Positions 1 to 12,700 of a DNA stretch of 64,000 nt are shown here, in pieces; positions within the stretch are counted from its first letter, which is position 1; each line of letters begins with the position of its first letter. The notes beneath the pieces are model-generated. The model was not told the origin of the DNA. It saw only the letters and a program-made list of their open reading frames with translations, and searched no databases. The stretch covers positions 39,285,366 through 39,349,365 of the forward strand of contig NC_088777.1 of NCBI RefSeq assembly GCF_954871325.1, in the 5' to 3' direction. Source of the DNA: Gordionus sp. m RMFG-2023. Its lineage: Eukaryota; Nematomorpha; Gordioida; Chordodea; Parachordodidae. The position numbers and the translations under genes were made by a program.

Positions 1-759
1 TTCATGACAAATCAACCACGATTTGGCCGACCCCCTTTGATTTAAAATTTGGTAAGCAAAGAAAGGTTAATGTACTAAGAAATGACCAAAATTCTAGCCT
101 CTTAACACTTATATTTTTAGAGATATTAGGGTTCATAATGGCAAAAATGACGTATTTTTAACATTATCTGCCTTCAAAACATATCTTAAAAACTACATAA
201 TTGTAAATGACAAATTTAATATCAAAAATACTTACGAAGATTATACTTTTAGATAAAAAAAAATTCTTAGATTTTTTCATTTCCGGCCAGTTTATTTAAT
301 ATATAAGAATTTAAAACTATTTTTGGAAATAATACTATAGTATATATATATATATATATTATTATTATATTTTTTTTATTGATTTTTATAAAATAGTTTA
401 ATTATAAAATAAGGCACTTGTGTTTTTTTAATGGTATGAATTTTGAAATATTATTCATTGTGAATTTAAAAGGAAAATTTTGCTTTTGACTTAATACTTA
501 TCGTTATCATTGATACTGGTAGGGATAAGCTTGTAGAACCAGAATAATCGATAGTGATTTTATTTTATGGTAGTACTAAGAATGTAATGATGTTTCAAAT
601 ATATTAAAATTGTAATAACAATAAAATTACAATTTTAAAGTAAAATAATATTTCTAAAAAAAATAAAGTCAAAATCTAAATGTTATCTATTGATCTTTAT
701 ATAAGTAATTTTTTTTCTTGTTATTATCAAAGTAAATTGTATGTTTTTTATATATAACA

Positions 760-892
760 AAATATCGCCTCAGAACAGTAAAAATATAAACATTTAAAAT
801 ATAAATTGAACATATTATAATAAAAAAATATCGCCGCAAGAACAGTAAAAAATAAACATTTTAAATATAAATTTAACATATTATATCACAAC
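760..892. repeat. Two tandem copies of a ~67-bp unit
   Basis: Two head-to-tail units start at about 760 and 826. Both share AAATATCGCC, then an AGAACAGTAAAAA block and an AACATATTATA end. They differ by a few substitutions and single-base gaps. This is a local tandem duplication with no coding content. Confidence 0.7.
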
Positions 893-1630
893 ATGCATCA
901 TTTAAAACAAAAATAAATAACTCTAGCATTCAATAAAATTTACAATACAAAGTGATTAGATAATTGTAATCATATATTACATTATATTTGTTATGGATTG
1001 ATGTAATAGTTGCAATAATGTTTTTTCCTTAAAATAAATTATAGCATTATTTTGGAGAGGTTATATTTTTTTCCTTAAAAGGGAATACAATCAATTAATA
1101 CATTATAATGGGAAGGAATGAAGTAACAATAATTAGTATACCAGCATATCATAGAAAAGAGATGGGGAGGGGTCAATAGAGCTATTCATAATAGTTTTCT
1201 TTGTAATTATATCTTTGATTTAAAAGGCTAAATTACACTATATATGGGCTAATTGATATTACAATTGTAATAATAATATTTCCCAATTAACTTAATATTA
1301 TATTACAAAAGGCATTTCTAAACTAAATACATGTAATTAATCATAAAATATTCTAAAAATGGATTAGCATTATATATTACATTAAAATTTACTAATTTAT
1401 AATGCGATTATACTAACCAATGATTAAAATAAATCATGATTATAATTTATTATTGATTTAAATGCTAAAAAATAATTTAAAGGAATTTTTGAATGTAAAA
1501 ATAAAATGTGCAATTACAATGTTTTCAATACATAGCTCTTTGTCTTAAATACCATACAAATTTCTAGCAGATATACGGAAATTGTTTCAATTTTTCTTTT
1601 AATAAGGGTATCTTCGTCCTTGGTTACATA

Positions 1631-1739
1631 CTATACGTCGTCTTCAGTACCATCCCATGCGAGCGCAGGATTGTACGGGGTTCCTTCCCCACCAGCTTTC
1701 AATAAGCTGGTGCCCCTATCCTCCACCATGAAAGGATTA
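1631..1739 (-). CDS. Unidentified C-terminal coding exon
   Basis: On the minus strand a pyrimidine-rich run ending in an AG acceptor (1741-1740) is followed by an open 36-residue segment ending in TAG at 1633-1631. The peptide begins NPFMVEDRGTSLLKAGGEG and ends with an acidic tail, ...WDGTEDDV-stop. Base composition is clearly GC-richer than the surroundings, as for other real exons here. The exon starts with one base of a split codon, so the preceding exon must end in phase 2. A possible upstream GC-rich piece lies at about 2165-2205 but could not be joined with confidence. I do not recognise the protein. The C-terminal D-D-V could be a PDZ ligand, which is only a guess. Confidence 0.4.
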
Positions 1740-2065
1740 CTATCGATTAGAGAGAATTAAATGCTTGGTTGGTAATTACACAGATATAGTAATTGAACCT
1801 GATAAAATTCCAATTTTAAAGTAAAATAAAACTTTATTTAAATTTTAAAAGTCAAAATCTAAATTTTATAAATATTATTGATCTATATATAAGTAATTTT
1901 ATTTTTCTTGTTAATATCAAAGTAAATTGTATGTAAATTAACCGTCTCTTGTTAAATAAAAATTAATTATATATAGATCAATAATATTAATAACATTTAG
2001 ATTTTGACTTTTAATATTTAATAAAGTTGTATTTTAATTTAAAATTGGAATTTTATCGGGCTTAA

Positions 2066-2722
2066 TTAAATTCTTGGAGAACTGAATAGGAACTAAAAAA
2101 TACCACCATCACTTTTTATAAAAAATTTAATAAACATTAATAAATTTCTCTTTTACATTTTTAAAATACAATTTATCTGGGACGCCGCTAGCTTCATCCT
2201 TAAAATCGAAAAAAATGATTATAAAAGTGTATAATTATTTTCCCAAAAGGGGGCATCCTTTTAGTTTTTAATCATTTTCTTAACGAATTTGATACAATTT
2301 AAAGGATTATTCATCTTATAAGTAAAAATAATAGCCAACAAAAGAAATTCAATTTATTACATCATTTATAATTTATTATTAATTTGCCCATATAAAATAT
2401 ATTTAATGAATATTAATAAAATATGTACAATGAAAATACTTCAAATGTGGTAAAATTACGAGTTTCGCAAGGCTGTAAGATTTTTAAATTGCTAATATCT
2501 CAAAAACTATTTAAGGCAAAAATAAACTAAATACATCATTTTGTATAAAAAATCTAGAGGTCTATCGGAAGAAAAATAATTGGCGCCAATTTGAGGAAAC
2601 CCCTGGTTACACTACGAATCTTCCTGAATACGCATTTTTTACCAAAATTGAAATCACTTGTATAAAATAGATAGCGCTATACAATACTATGGAATATGGA
2701 TAAAAATTTGTTGCTAACTTAC
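2066..2722. other. No gene seen
   Basis: AT-rich sequence. A small GC-richer island at 2165-2205 might be an exon of the minus-strand gene ending at 1631. The TTGGCGCCAATT motif near 2580 recurs near 7900 in a dispersed repeat. Nothing else is supportable. Confidence 0.4.
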
Positions 2723-3597
2723 TAGGGGTGTACACCGATACCACTTTTTGGAGTCCGATCCGATATAACCGATATTAAATTGATATCGGCTATCATATCT
2801 TATTATGTATTCTGTAAATTAGGGGTGCACCTATACCACTTTTTGGAGGCCGATCCGATCCGATATTCCTGATTTAAAATTGATATCGGCCGATTACCGA
2901 TCCGATATCATATCTAATTTTGTTTTCTGTAAATATACCAATGGTTTTAATTTATAATATACTTTTTATAAGTATTACATCTATAATTTAATTATACCAT
3001 AACTTAATTCATTTCTATTGCAATTCTAGAAGTATATAAATTATTTTTATTGTTAAATCACTTTTATATAATAAGTAAAAACATTAATCTATATACATAA
3101 TAAGTAATAAACAAATATATTATGAAATTTGAAATAAATATTTAAAATAATATTTAACATTAATATCTTTTTAGAAATGCCAAAATTTCACATTTATCAG
3201 AGGTCAGCCTGCGGCGATGATAACTATCAATATCACCAGCTTCACTAAAAATAGATTCTGAAGAGATTATCGCACACTTTTATAAATATAATGCGCAAAA
3301 AAAATAACAATATGGCAGAATGTTTATTAATTAATTATTATTATTAAAAAAAATATACATAAAAATGGATTTCGATTTTATTTATAAAAATAAATGATTT
3401 TAGATATAACTTTTTTTAAAAATTTTATAAAATTTTATTTTTGTTAAAGACGCCATTTTATATCGGATCCATTTTATAATATTGATCGATAACCGATATT
3501 TTAAAATGGGTGAAATTTCGGCCCGATCCGTCCCGATAAAAAATATCGGTGTAAATATATTAATCGTTTTAATTTTAATGCATACATGTACACCTAG
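2723..3597 (-). mobile_element. Decayed hAT element, TAGGGGTGYACC family
   Basis: Two successive 5' termini (2723 and 2819) both read TAGGGGTGYACC..TACCACTTTTTGGAG and continue into GATCCGATAT-type subterminal repeats. The right end near 3580-3597 reads ...GTACACCTA, the inverse of the left end. On the minus strand at about 3285-3180 a peptide with SSESIFSEAGDIDSYHRRRL followed by TSDK matches the hAT C-terminal dimerisation block. No intact transposase remains. The doubled left terminus suggests one family member was inserted beside the end of another. A 187-bp relative lies at 34594-34780. Confidence 0.65.
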
Positions 3598-4260
3598 TGT
3601 TGTAAAATCGCTATTTGAGCCAATTTTTAAAAGCGGCTAACTTGGTATTTTATCTCGAAAATTATTATACAAGCCTGAAGATTTTGATGATAGATGGCAC
3701 AAAGTTTATCACTATTAGCGAAATCGCGAGACTAATGCAATATTTTTCTAAAATATTGAGTTAATCGTTTTTAAAAATCTCCTCAATTCAAGTTATTTTA
3801 CATTACTAAATACATCTACTCATCTCACACTTTTTAATATCTACATATTGCATAAGTCATTTAATAATGATTATTTATAGTTTTATTCATGAATATAAAA
3901 GTATATAAAATATTTTTATTGATAAATAACATATTTATATAATAACATTAATTCATTTACATAATAAGTAATAAATAAATATATTATAAAGATAATTTTT
4001 TTAAAAATTAAGACGCCACTTTATCAGATCGGAAAATTTTATAATACGCCGATAGCCGATATTTTTAAAAAGATCTGAAAGGCCTATATTAGGCATTTAA
4101 AATTGTTAAATATTACAGGAATTATTCAAATCGGTAAATAAGAAAGCCGTTTGTTTTAGCTCGCGAGCACACCTGATTCCCGAGATACAGAGTCTCAAAA
4201 GTGCGAAAAATGACGATTTTCTCACTTGTAAAATTTTTAAATTGTTTCTATTCGTTCAGG
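3598..4260. repeat. Remnants of dispersed repeats
   Basis: The segment starting TAGTGTTGT at about 3598 is shared, partly inverted, with 14641-14790; both contain a copy of AGCCTGAAGATTTTG. The segment 4110-4260 is an inverted copy of about 7960-8100, with a shared GATACAG(A/G)GTCTCAAA block. A worn CCGATAGCCGATATTTT piece at about 4045 belongs to the TAGGGGTGYACC hAT family. No coding sequence is recognised. Confidence 0.5.
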
Positions 4261-4564
4261 CAAATTTTTCTGAAGTATATTCCTTTGTAGTTCAAAATAA
4301 AATACAAGACACTTAATAATTTAAATTATTTGACTGACGAATTGCCGTTCATTTATTCCAAAAATATTTAGTCCGTTGCTTAGCCTATCTAATTTCTCAA
4401 GATAAAATTGAAGCGGAATTTTATTCAAATTCATCAGAAACGCAAATATTAAACATAAATTTCAATAGAAAAAATAAATGGATATATAACATGTATCGAT
4501 GACATTCAATATGGATGGCCTTTTTAGAAAAGTATTTGAAAAAGAGATGTTAGTTAGTTTTTTG

Positions 4565-5368
4565 CAGGGATGCGAATCCGACAAAATTTTTGCCCGGGTT
4601 CGGTTCGGGGTATAAAAAAAAGATGGGTTCGGTTCGGGTTCGGTTCAGGGAAATATTTTTGAACCCGGGTTTGGTTCGGTTCGGGTTCAAGAATTTTTGA
4701 GTTGATAAAAAAAATTCTATATTTAAATCATAATAAAAAACTAGACATAAATTTGATATAAAAAATAAATTTTTTATTTTATTTATAGGCAAATATAGTT
4801 AAAAATACAAAGCATATAGTCATGTATCAATTTTAAAAATTTTATTTAGACGTATTAGCATAATATCTTCCAAGAGTTGTTCACTCATCCTCGATCTATG
4901 TGGTGAAAGAATGAATTTCAAATGTGAAAAAGATCTTTCAACGCTAACCTATGTTAAATGTATTTATATGTGAAAATATGAAAAATTAACTTGGGTTGCA
5001 GGAACAGCAAATAAGATTTTAGATAAAATATATAATTCAGGGTGTTCCAGCTTAGCAGACTCCCAAAAATGCAAAATATTTTCCTTCTTATCTAATCTTT
5101 TATAATCGCTAAATCCAGTAATTATTGTTCCAATACTTTTCTCAGCAATCGTTGGCCCTCTTTTAAGTATTTTCTCCTGCCTTTCTTTAAGTTGTATCAA
5201 TTTATCTAAATCATCTTCTTGTTCAATAACTTCATCGGAACTAATATCATCAGATAAAATCGGCGTTGTTAAGCTTTTAATTCGTCTCCATAAATTGACA
5301 AGATGCCTTTTCGCACAAATCTTATCATCATCACTAAGTAATACCTGTAATATTTAAGGATTTATATA
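4565..5368 (-). mobile_element. Truncated copy of the BED-type hAT family (3' part)
   Basis: The terminus CAGGGATGCGAATCCGAC at 4565 is followed by GGTTCGG-type subterminal repeats and then, on the minus strand, the C-terminal part of the same transposase found at 35.7-41.5 kb. That part includes the segment HPELYILSKILFAVPATQV at about 5050-4970. At 5368 the sequence abruptly switches to another hAT family, so the N-terminal half is missing. Almost every base matches the outer nested copy, so the truncation is recent or the family is young. Confidence 0.8.
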
Positions 5369-6890
5369 ATAGTAAAAAGATTCACATCCCACGAATTAAA
5401 CGACAGCGTCTGTTTAAGAACGGATGAAGACATCCTATTCATTGTATCGACAGCTCTAGAGAAAGTTCTTTCACTTGATACGGATGTAGTTTGTTGTGCC
5501 ATAAAATCTTTAGCTATTTTGGACAACCTTGGAAAACGATGAGTATACCGAGACCACCATCCCAAAACATTCTCGGTGGTCTGTGCTACTGGTCTGATAA
5601 CATAGCAGGATTCACGGCTTCTTGGGCACAGCTAAAAATGAATATATAATTTATATATAAATTAATAAATACTTACGTTCGCAATTCATTAAGTATATTT
5701 ACTGACATTAAATGAGATTCATTTTCTTCATTAGTAAAATTATATCTATCCAAATTATTATTATCATCATTATATTGAATAAATAAATCTTTGAATCTTT
5801 CATAATATTCCGATGTATTCAAAATCGGCGGCAAATATTTTTTCTTAATCCTTGGATCAAGTATACCGCAAACGTAATTAGGAAATGATTCCATAATTAC
5901 AATGTAACTATTACATTTTTCCAGCATTCTTGTAGCCCCATTTTTAATACAATTATTTGTACTAAATCTACATACAGACTCCAAATTAGTCTGTATTTTA
6001 TCCATGTATAACCTGGCCATACCGATATTACTGTGGCTCTCCTCACTTATTTCCCAGGTTATTTTATAAAATGGAAACAAAAATTGTTCCAAAAGCACCA
6101 AAAATTTAGATTCCTCGGTGTTTAAGCTAAAGTCTTTATCACCACTGTAATCTTTAGCTAGCTGGATAACGGCCTCGAGATTCTATTAAAAATTAAAATA
6201 TGTTAAATGTTATAATTAAAAATACCTTATTAATGGCTGTAATCATGATGTACTTGCTGTTCCACCTTGTGGCAACATCCATCGGTATTCTAATACCCCC
6301 ATTGTAATTATGGAATCATTTCCTAATTACGTTTGCGGTATACTTAATCCAAGGATTAAGAAAAAATATTTGCCGCCGATTTTGAATACATCGGAATATT
6401 ATGAAAGATTTATTTATTCAATATAATGATGATAATAATAATTTGGATAGATATAATTTTACTAATGAAGAAAATGAATCTCATTTAATGTCAGTAAATA
6501 TACTTAATGAATTGCGAACGTAAGTATTTATTAACTTATATATAAATTATATATTCATTTTTAGCTGTGCCCAAGAAGCCGTGAATCCTGCTATGGGGGA
6601 AATAGAGGATTATTTATCAGACCCAGTTGCACAGACCACCGAGAATGTTTTGGGATGGTGGTCTCGGTATACTCATCGTTTTCCAAGGTTGTCCAAAATA
6701 GCTAAAGATTTTATGGCACAACAAACTACATCCGTATCAAGTGAAAGAACTTTCTCTAGAGCTGTCGATACAATGACTAAGAAGAGAAATAGGATGTCTT
6801 CATCCGTTCTTAAACAGACGCTGTCGTTAAATTCGTGGGATGTGAATCTTTTTACTATTACCGATAATATTTGGGAATAAATAATTTATG
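5369..6890. mobile_element. Inverted pair of hAT transposase fragments
   Basis: A second hAT family is present twice, head to head. A minus-strand copy runs 6298-5369 and a plus-strand copy runs 6300-6880. The plus copy encodes the dimerisation block (WWSRYTHRFPRLSKIA, then SVSSERTFSRA). The minus copy additionally carries the upstream part, including a DVATRWNSKY motif at about 6285-6250. It has internal deletions relative to the plus copy, for example a 12-bp loss in the dimerisation block. The homologous arms (about 5369-5917 and 6301-6847) form a roughly 550-bp inverted repeat around a 380-bp loop. Transposase introns are visible in both arms near 5640 and 6530. Neither copy is whole. Confidence 0.8.
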
Positions 6891-7194
6891 TATTATACTA
6901 TTTAAATTGTTTATATAATATTGTTTATATAATATTTTTTACATTATTTATACATATATAAAATTATAATATTCGAAAATATATTAATAAAAAACAAATT
7001 ATTGCGTCAATTTCAATTGATTTATCATACAATTAAATTATTATGCAGGATTTATATAGGTATAATCTCAGGTAAAAGAAATTTTACTTGAATTCTTATG
7101 AGATAAATAATAATGTAAAAGATTTTAAATAAATTTTAAAGTTTGATGCAATATCATGTTATATTATATATCTCTTAAAAAATTTTCTCTATGT

Positions 7195-8110
7195 AGGGGA
7201 GACCTGGGTAAAGCGATTGACGGGGTAACAATGTTAACGCGAATAATTTTTTAACCCTTGAGCACAAAGATTTTAAATTTGGTGTGAAGATGTATTTTTA
7301 TATCTAATTTCATACCTATGTTCATCTTTCAAAAAACTTACCTGGTTTTTCTATTTTGTCAAAAAACTGTTTTTTACCCAAAAAATATAAAAATCATTCT
7401 CTTGTATATTTTGCTTTTACTACATATCCTCAGGATTCAAAATTTGGCACACATGTTCCTTAATGTAATGTATTAGTTATAAAATAAAATTTATCCGACA
7501 TCTATAGCTATACTAGAAGCCACGCAATAACGATGTTTATAATATATGTCACCTTGGGGTAAAGCTGTTATGGGTCGGTTAAAATATATAATTCAGTAAC
7601 ACCAAATAAAAAGTATATTTTGACAACTTTGTATAATTCTTTATAAATTTGATATCTTTCTTTTATATATAAAATATTTTAAATATAAAATCGGCTCAGG
7701 AGTCGGCTCAAACGGCTGATTGAGCTGCTCAATGCTGAGCCGTTTATTACGACTAAAAACTCGACTCGAGTGGCGGCTTAGCCTCATCGGCTTAGCCGTT
7801 TAACAACACTAATAAAAGGCAAAAAAATTTTCGAAAATCGACTCCCCTAATTTTTTAAATACACATGTAAAAACGCAAACCATAAATTAAAGACTCTAAT
7901 TGGCGCCAATTTTTTTCTCCTTTCATTAGACCTTTTGATATTTTTTTTACCTACATTGTAAGTGTAAAAATCGCCATTTTTCTCACCTTTGAGACCCTGT
8001 ATCTTGTGACCATATGTGTTTGCGAGATAAAATAAGTGACTTTCTCATTCTTTTTACCGATTTAAATAATTCCAGCAATTTTTTAGCGATTTTAAAAGAG
8101 GCCGATCGAA
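7195..8110. repeat. Cluster of dispersed repeat ends
   Basis: It begins GGGGAGACCTGGGTAAAGCG and contains a related TTGGGGTAAAGC block near 7555. A GC-rich GGCTCA/GGCTTAGCC array at 7690-7812 ends TTAACAACACTA, the terminal inverted repeat of the TAGTGTTGT family also seen at 14641 and 15867. From 7840 to 8110 is an inverted relative of 4110-4260. These are pieces of non-autonomous DNA transposons; no reading frame is recognised. Confidence 0.5.
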
Positions 8111-9741
8111 TTATGATTGATTTGGCATTGTGGATCGGTGCAGTCCTAAGTCTTAGACGAAGTGATTCTGATTGACGTTTCGATGAAACAAGATAATTAT
8201 TGAGGATATTTCTAATATTTATTCGGACCTCCTGTCGGGCTACCTCTTAAAGTCCGACCTGAGCCCGAAAAAAGGTCTGAGAGCCGGGTGCAGGGCTCTA
8301 ACTACTATTAACGAATCTTATTGATAAATTGATGTTTATTTATGAAACAAAAATTATTACGGATTTTTTTTAATAAATATATTATAAGAAACCCTAAATA
8401 AAACTTTATCTCAGATATGAAAAAATATAATCTGATTAAATCCAGTTACATTTACTATAATATAAGGCGCACCGATGCTAGAATAAACCGATACTTTTAA
8501 TTTTAACCTATACCCAACCAAGATAATAATTGACCCTTATATATATTTTTCTAAATTGACTTTAGAAGATAAAAATTGATCTTCAAATTTCTAAACAGAT
8601 TTTTAAAAAAGAAGAAGGAAATCATTTAAATTTAAAATATACTCCATCACAGTGTTTATGTTTATTGTACGACTAATATTTTACTTTTTAAATAATAACA
8701 CAACTATCATAAAATCTAAGTTAATGACGAAGGAAACGTTGCTAATTCATCATCTTATTTCTTTTTTTTATTGGGCAATTAAATTTTAAGTAAAAAAAGA
8801 ATAAACATACCAGAAAAATAAATTAAGACTACAATGCTTCATTTAAAATTGAAATGCATTTTTTATATAGCTTAAGTTACAAACAAACAAAAAATATTTG
8901 TGTTTAAATAGACCTCTAAGTTTTTTTTAAAAAATTGGTAACGATATCAGTGGTATCGGCGGATACCTTATTAGTTTCGAATCGTTGTATCTGGTATAAA
9001 TCTACCTAATCAAGCTATCTTCAAGTCTCATAAATTCAAATTTATATATTTTTGAACTCGGCCCAAAGTTTTTTGAAATATATTTTAAGATTTTTTGACG
9101 ACTACTAAGTTTTTTTAAATATTATACAAAAAAAATTAATTCAACAAATTTTCTTCCTTTATTTGGAAATTTTAAAATAAATACCGGAAACGTGCCTAAG
9201 AAACCGCTTTGAAAAAATGTTGTCTGAAAATGGCATTAGAAAATATTTCAATTATTTATTATATTTTAAATTTAAAAAAAGAAAAGTCAAGTTTACGATT
9301 AAGATTTTTTTAAATCCAAAAAAATTTCAAAAATTTAATTTTTATAATAACCATTACTAATTCAGAGTTTACGTATAGTCCTCCACAGCTTGGAAAGTCA
9401 CGCTAACAAACATAATAAGTATATTGTCCCGTTGGTGAGCGTGAGCGTCGATTTTTACGTTCGACTATTCGTTAGGGTCTATGAGAGCGCGGCTCAAGTC
9501 CATTTAAGTCCTAGGTTTTATCATCATACTTGCTTCCTCTATTATTAATACGTGTTAAGGGATTATTGAATATTCTAATATACTCATAATATGTAAGGTT
9601 GGATTGATCAAAAATGATTTAAAAATTTTTTATATTAAAAATGTGATTTTGTATTTAAAATAAATCAATTTTTTTGGGAGTCTTTTATTAGTTTGTTAAA
9701 TTTTTGCCCACCCATAATTTTATTTTTAAATTTTATTGCAG
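8111..9741. other. Intronic or upstream DNA with transposon-end fragments
   Basis: GC-rich islands at 8230-8300 (CCCGA/CGGGC motifs) and 9370-9500 (GTGAGCGTGAGCG) look like subterminal arrays of DNA transposons. Worn CACCGATGC and GGTATCGGCGGATACC pieces at 8468 and 8950 resemble the TAGGGGTGYACC hAT family. I searched here for the methyltransferase domain of the TRM1 gene and did not find it. Confidence 0.4.
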
Positions 9742-12700
9742 TAAAAGATCTCTAGTCTACCATTGTAACGGCTGTCACTCTTATTATATGCAACCTTTGG
9801 CTTTGTTGGACAATAATAATAAGTAGGTAATCGATGGAATTACATTTTTTTAACGATTAAAATCTTCAGACTAATCAAAATTTTAGGCTTGGCCTAGACC
9901 AGATTTTTTAAAAAATAAATTTAGCAGAAAATTAATACTGAACATTTCTTTATATCATATTGCAACTGATTAATTGTTATGATTTAATTTTAAAAACCTA
10001 CCTGACTCTTATTTTAAAATGATAAGGGATAATGCCAGTCCCCACCCAAATTTTTAAGTTTTAAAGCCAGCCCACCCCGAATTTTTAAAATCATACCATT
10101 TTTGACCCGTTCCGGGCCTTACATGCAGGTCTCCACTCGTAGTTGAAGATTTTAATTCCTTATATTTTATATGTTTCTTCATTTGATTCCTATAGATTTA
10201 TTATTTAATAATGTTATTCTAAGATTTCATTCAAAATAAAATTAGTTACCATGCTTTAATTTCTAAAATAAAAGATAGGATGTGATATAAATGTTTTTAT
10301 TTTTTGAATTTATATTTTTTAAAAAGATTTAAACACTCTTCGGGACCTTCTGTATCAAACGTTTGCCAAATATGCTCAAGTTCTTTGATAGTAAGAGAAT
10401 TTCATTTTAAAAGAAAAAATATATTTATAAATATAAATAGCCGGAATAAAACGATTACTTATAAATGCAAAATTTACATTTTTTTAAATTAAAAAATTAA
10501 AGATAATATATCAATTGAATGATAAATATTTATAATTATAATAGGTAATCTTATTATGTAATTTTTTATATAGTTAGGTGGTCCCGTATGGAACGGACTC
10601 TTGCATGATAAATCGTTTGTTGATGACCTGTTGAAAAGCTTACCCGACTTAAGCTATTTGGGTACCCAGGAGAGGATTTTAGGAATTTTGACGTTAATAT
10701 CAGAAGTAATTCATATTTTCTTCTTTTTTTATCCTTATTAACGAGAAAGAGATCATTGGCCATCATCATTTTAGGAAACGGAACTTGGGAAAAGTATAGA
10801 ATAAAGGCAAAACGGAAACTGATTCTGCTAACTTTTCAGGAATAGTTCCGGTAGAACTCATCTTTATTTTTTTAAGATCATTAAGTCGAATAATGAGAGC
10901 TGTAAAATCAAGGAACATAATTAAAGTTAAGGATATAAAATAAATATAGAGACAATAATTGTATCACACCTAACTATTTAATTATAATCTATGTTTTAAA
11001 ATAATATTTTAGTAATGCTTTGTAAAATATATATTGTTTCATTTCAAGAGCTCATCTTTATTTTAACATCATTAAAGTTAACAATATAATAAAATTTCTC
11101 TTTTTGATATATATAAATTTAATTAAAAAGTAGATTATATATAACAAATAAAATTAAGCATTACAAGGTGTGGTGGGTAGTCTAGTTAATAAGACTTACA
11201 ATACCTATCCTCAAAATGCGGGTTCAAATCCATGTAGCGTACATTTTTTATTTAAATTGTTTTTTTTATCTATCTTATCTAAATAGTCGCCGCCTCTCTA
11301 TAGTTTTAAATTTATATTTTTAGTCTGCATATCATACCAAATAGTGTGTGATAAGATATGCAGATTAGAGGTCTGTAATGGGCGGGTTTTTAGCGAAAAG
11401 ATTTATTTAACCTGCCCTCGTTCTCACTTATAATTTTTTTTATATATATTTTGTTTTAAAATTATTTTATGGCTGGTTTGGCTCTTTATTTATTTTAATG
11501 TATTTTTAATTAAACATATAATATGGAATATTATGAAAAACTATTTACTGTTCTGCTCATTTCGCCTGAAAAATATCAAATTCGCCCAAAATATTTAACC
11601 CTCTCGCCCAATGTTGAAAATATTTCTTTTAAAGTACGGCGAAAAAACCACCCAATCCAGACCTCTAGTTCAGATTATTGATAGGAGGCTCCAATCAATA
11701 TCATAATTAAAGTTTAGCAATATTTAGGTAGGGAAGAGATCCTTACTAACATGCTAATTTACACAACATGAAATTTATAAAATAACCAAATACTCCGATC
11801 CCATGATATTTCTTATACAAAGTACATCTTCTCGATAGACATTAATTTAGACAAAGCTCATATATGACAGAAAATTTACTAGAGGCAAACCGCCTTTTCT
11901 ACCCAACCCTCTAAAAATCACTGCAAAGAAACAGTAAGATAAATTCTTAGCCTAAATGGCTTAATCGTAATGCTTATTTTGTTTACCTAATATAATGTTT
12001 TAAAGATAATCCATCTCTATATTATTTTGTACTGAATTGGGTCACAAATATTAGATAAAACTTTATTTGGTATAAGAAAATAGACGAAGAACTTTATTGA
12101 TATAAATATTTATACATAATTTTAAATTTAATAAAAACATCATGGAAAAATATAATTATTATCATATATTGCATATCAGAATGTAATTGAATATTATTTA
12201 TAAACTACAACTTTCATAAAAAATATATATATAAGGCGATAAATTATAATATGAATGAAATATATTTATATATTTTTATATAAAAAATTTTTTTTAATAA
12301 AAATAATAAATAGTGATTAGATGGAAGATAAATCGTAATCTAAAACATTTTCAAAATGACTCCCCCCATTTTTTATATAAATAAAATTATTATTAAATAT
12401 TTTAATATTGTCGCGAATATAAAATGGGTCATATCGGGCCCATACAAAATTATCATTATATTTTATATAAGTAAAAATAGCCGTATTTAACATTGTGGCC
12501 ATCGCCCTGACTTCTGTGTCAGAAGCCCATATCTGCTGTGTCATTACATTATTTAAGACATAAGTTTTTATGTCTATTTTTTGTTCGTGTCGTAAAGATA
12601 ATTTTCAATTACCTTTCTTATCTCGGATGTTAGCATAAATTGTGCCAACCATTGCCTGAGAATAACATGGGAATTTTGAGCTCCAGTAAGCTCTACACTA

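Larger units (their letters stand above)
618..2065. repeat. Dispersed repeat with a fold-back copy
   Basis: A segment at about 618-745 is repeated at 1800-1934, and part of it appears inverted at 1964-2065. The pair 1800-1934 / 1964-2065 therefore forms a fold-back with arms of about 100 bp, whose outer ends read GATAAAATTCCAATTTTAAA and its complement. This looks like a MITE or a fold-back of an older repeat. No clean target duplication is seen. The exon at 1631-1739 lies between the first copy and the fold-back. Confidence 0.55.

Noticed and set aside
11166-11250. A functional tRNA gene
   Set aside because: The B box is perfect but T-stem and acceptor-stem pairing fails, so it is listed only as tRNA-derived.
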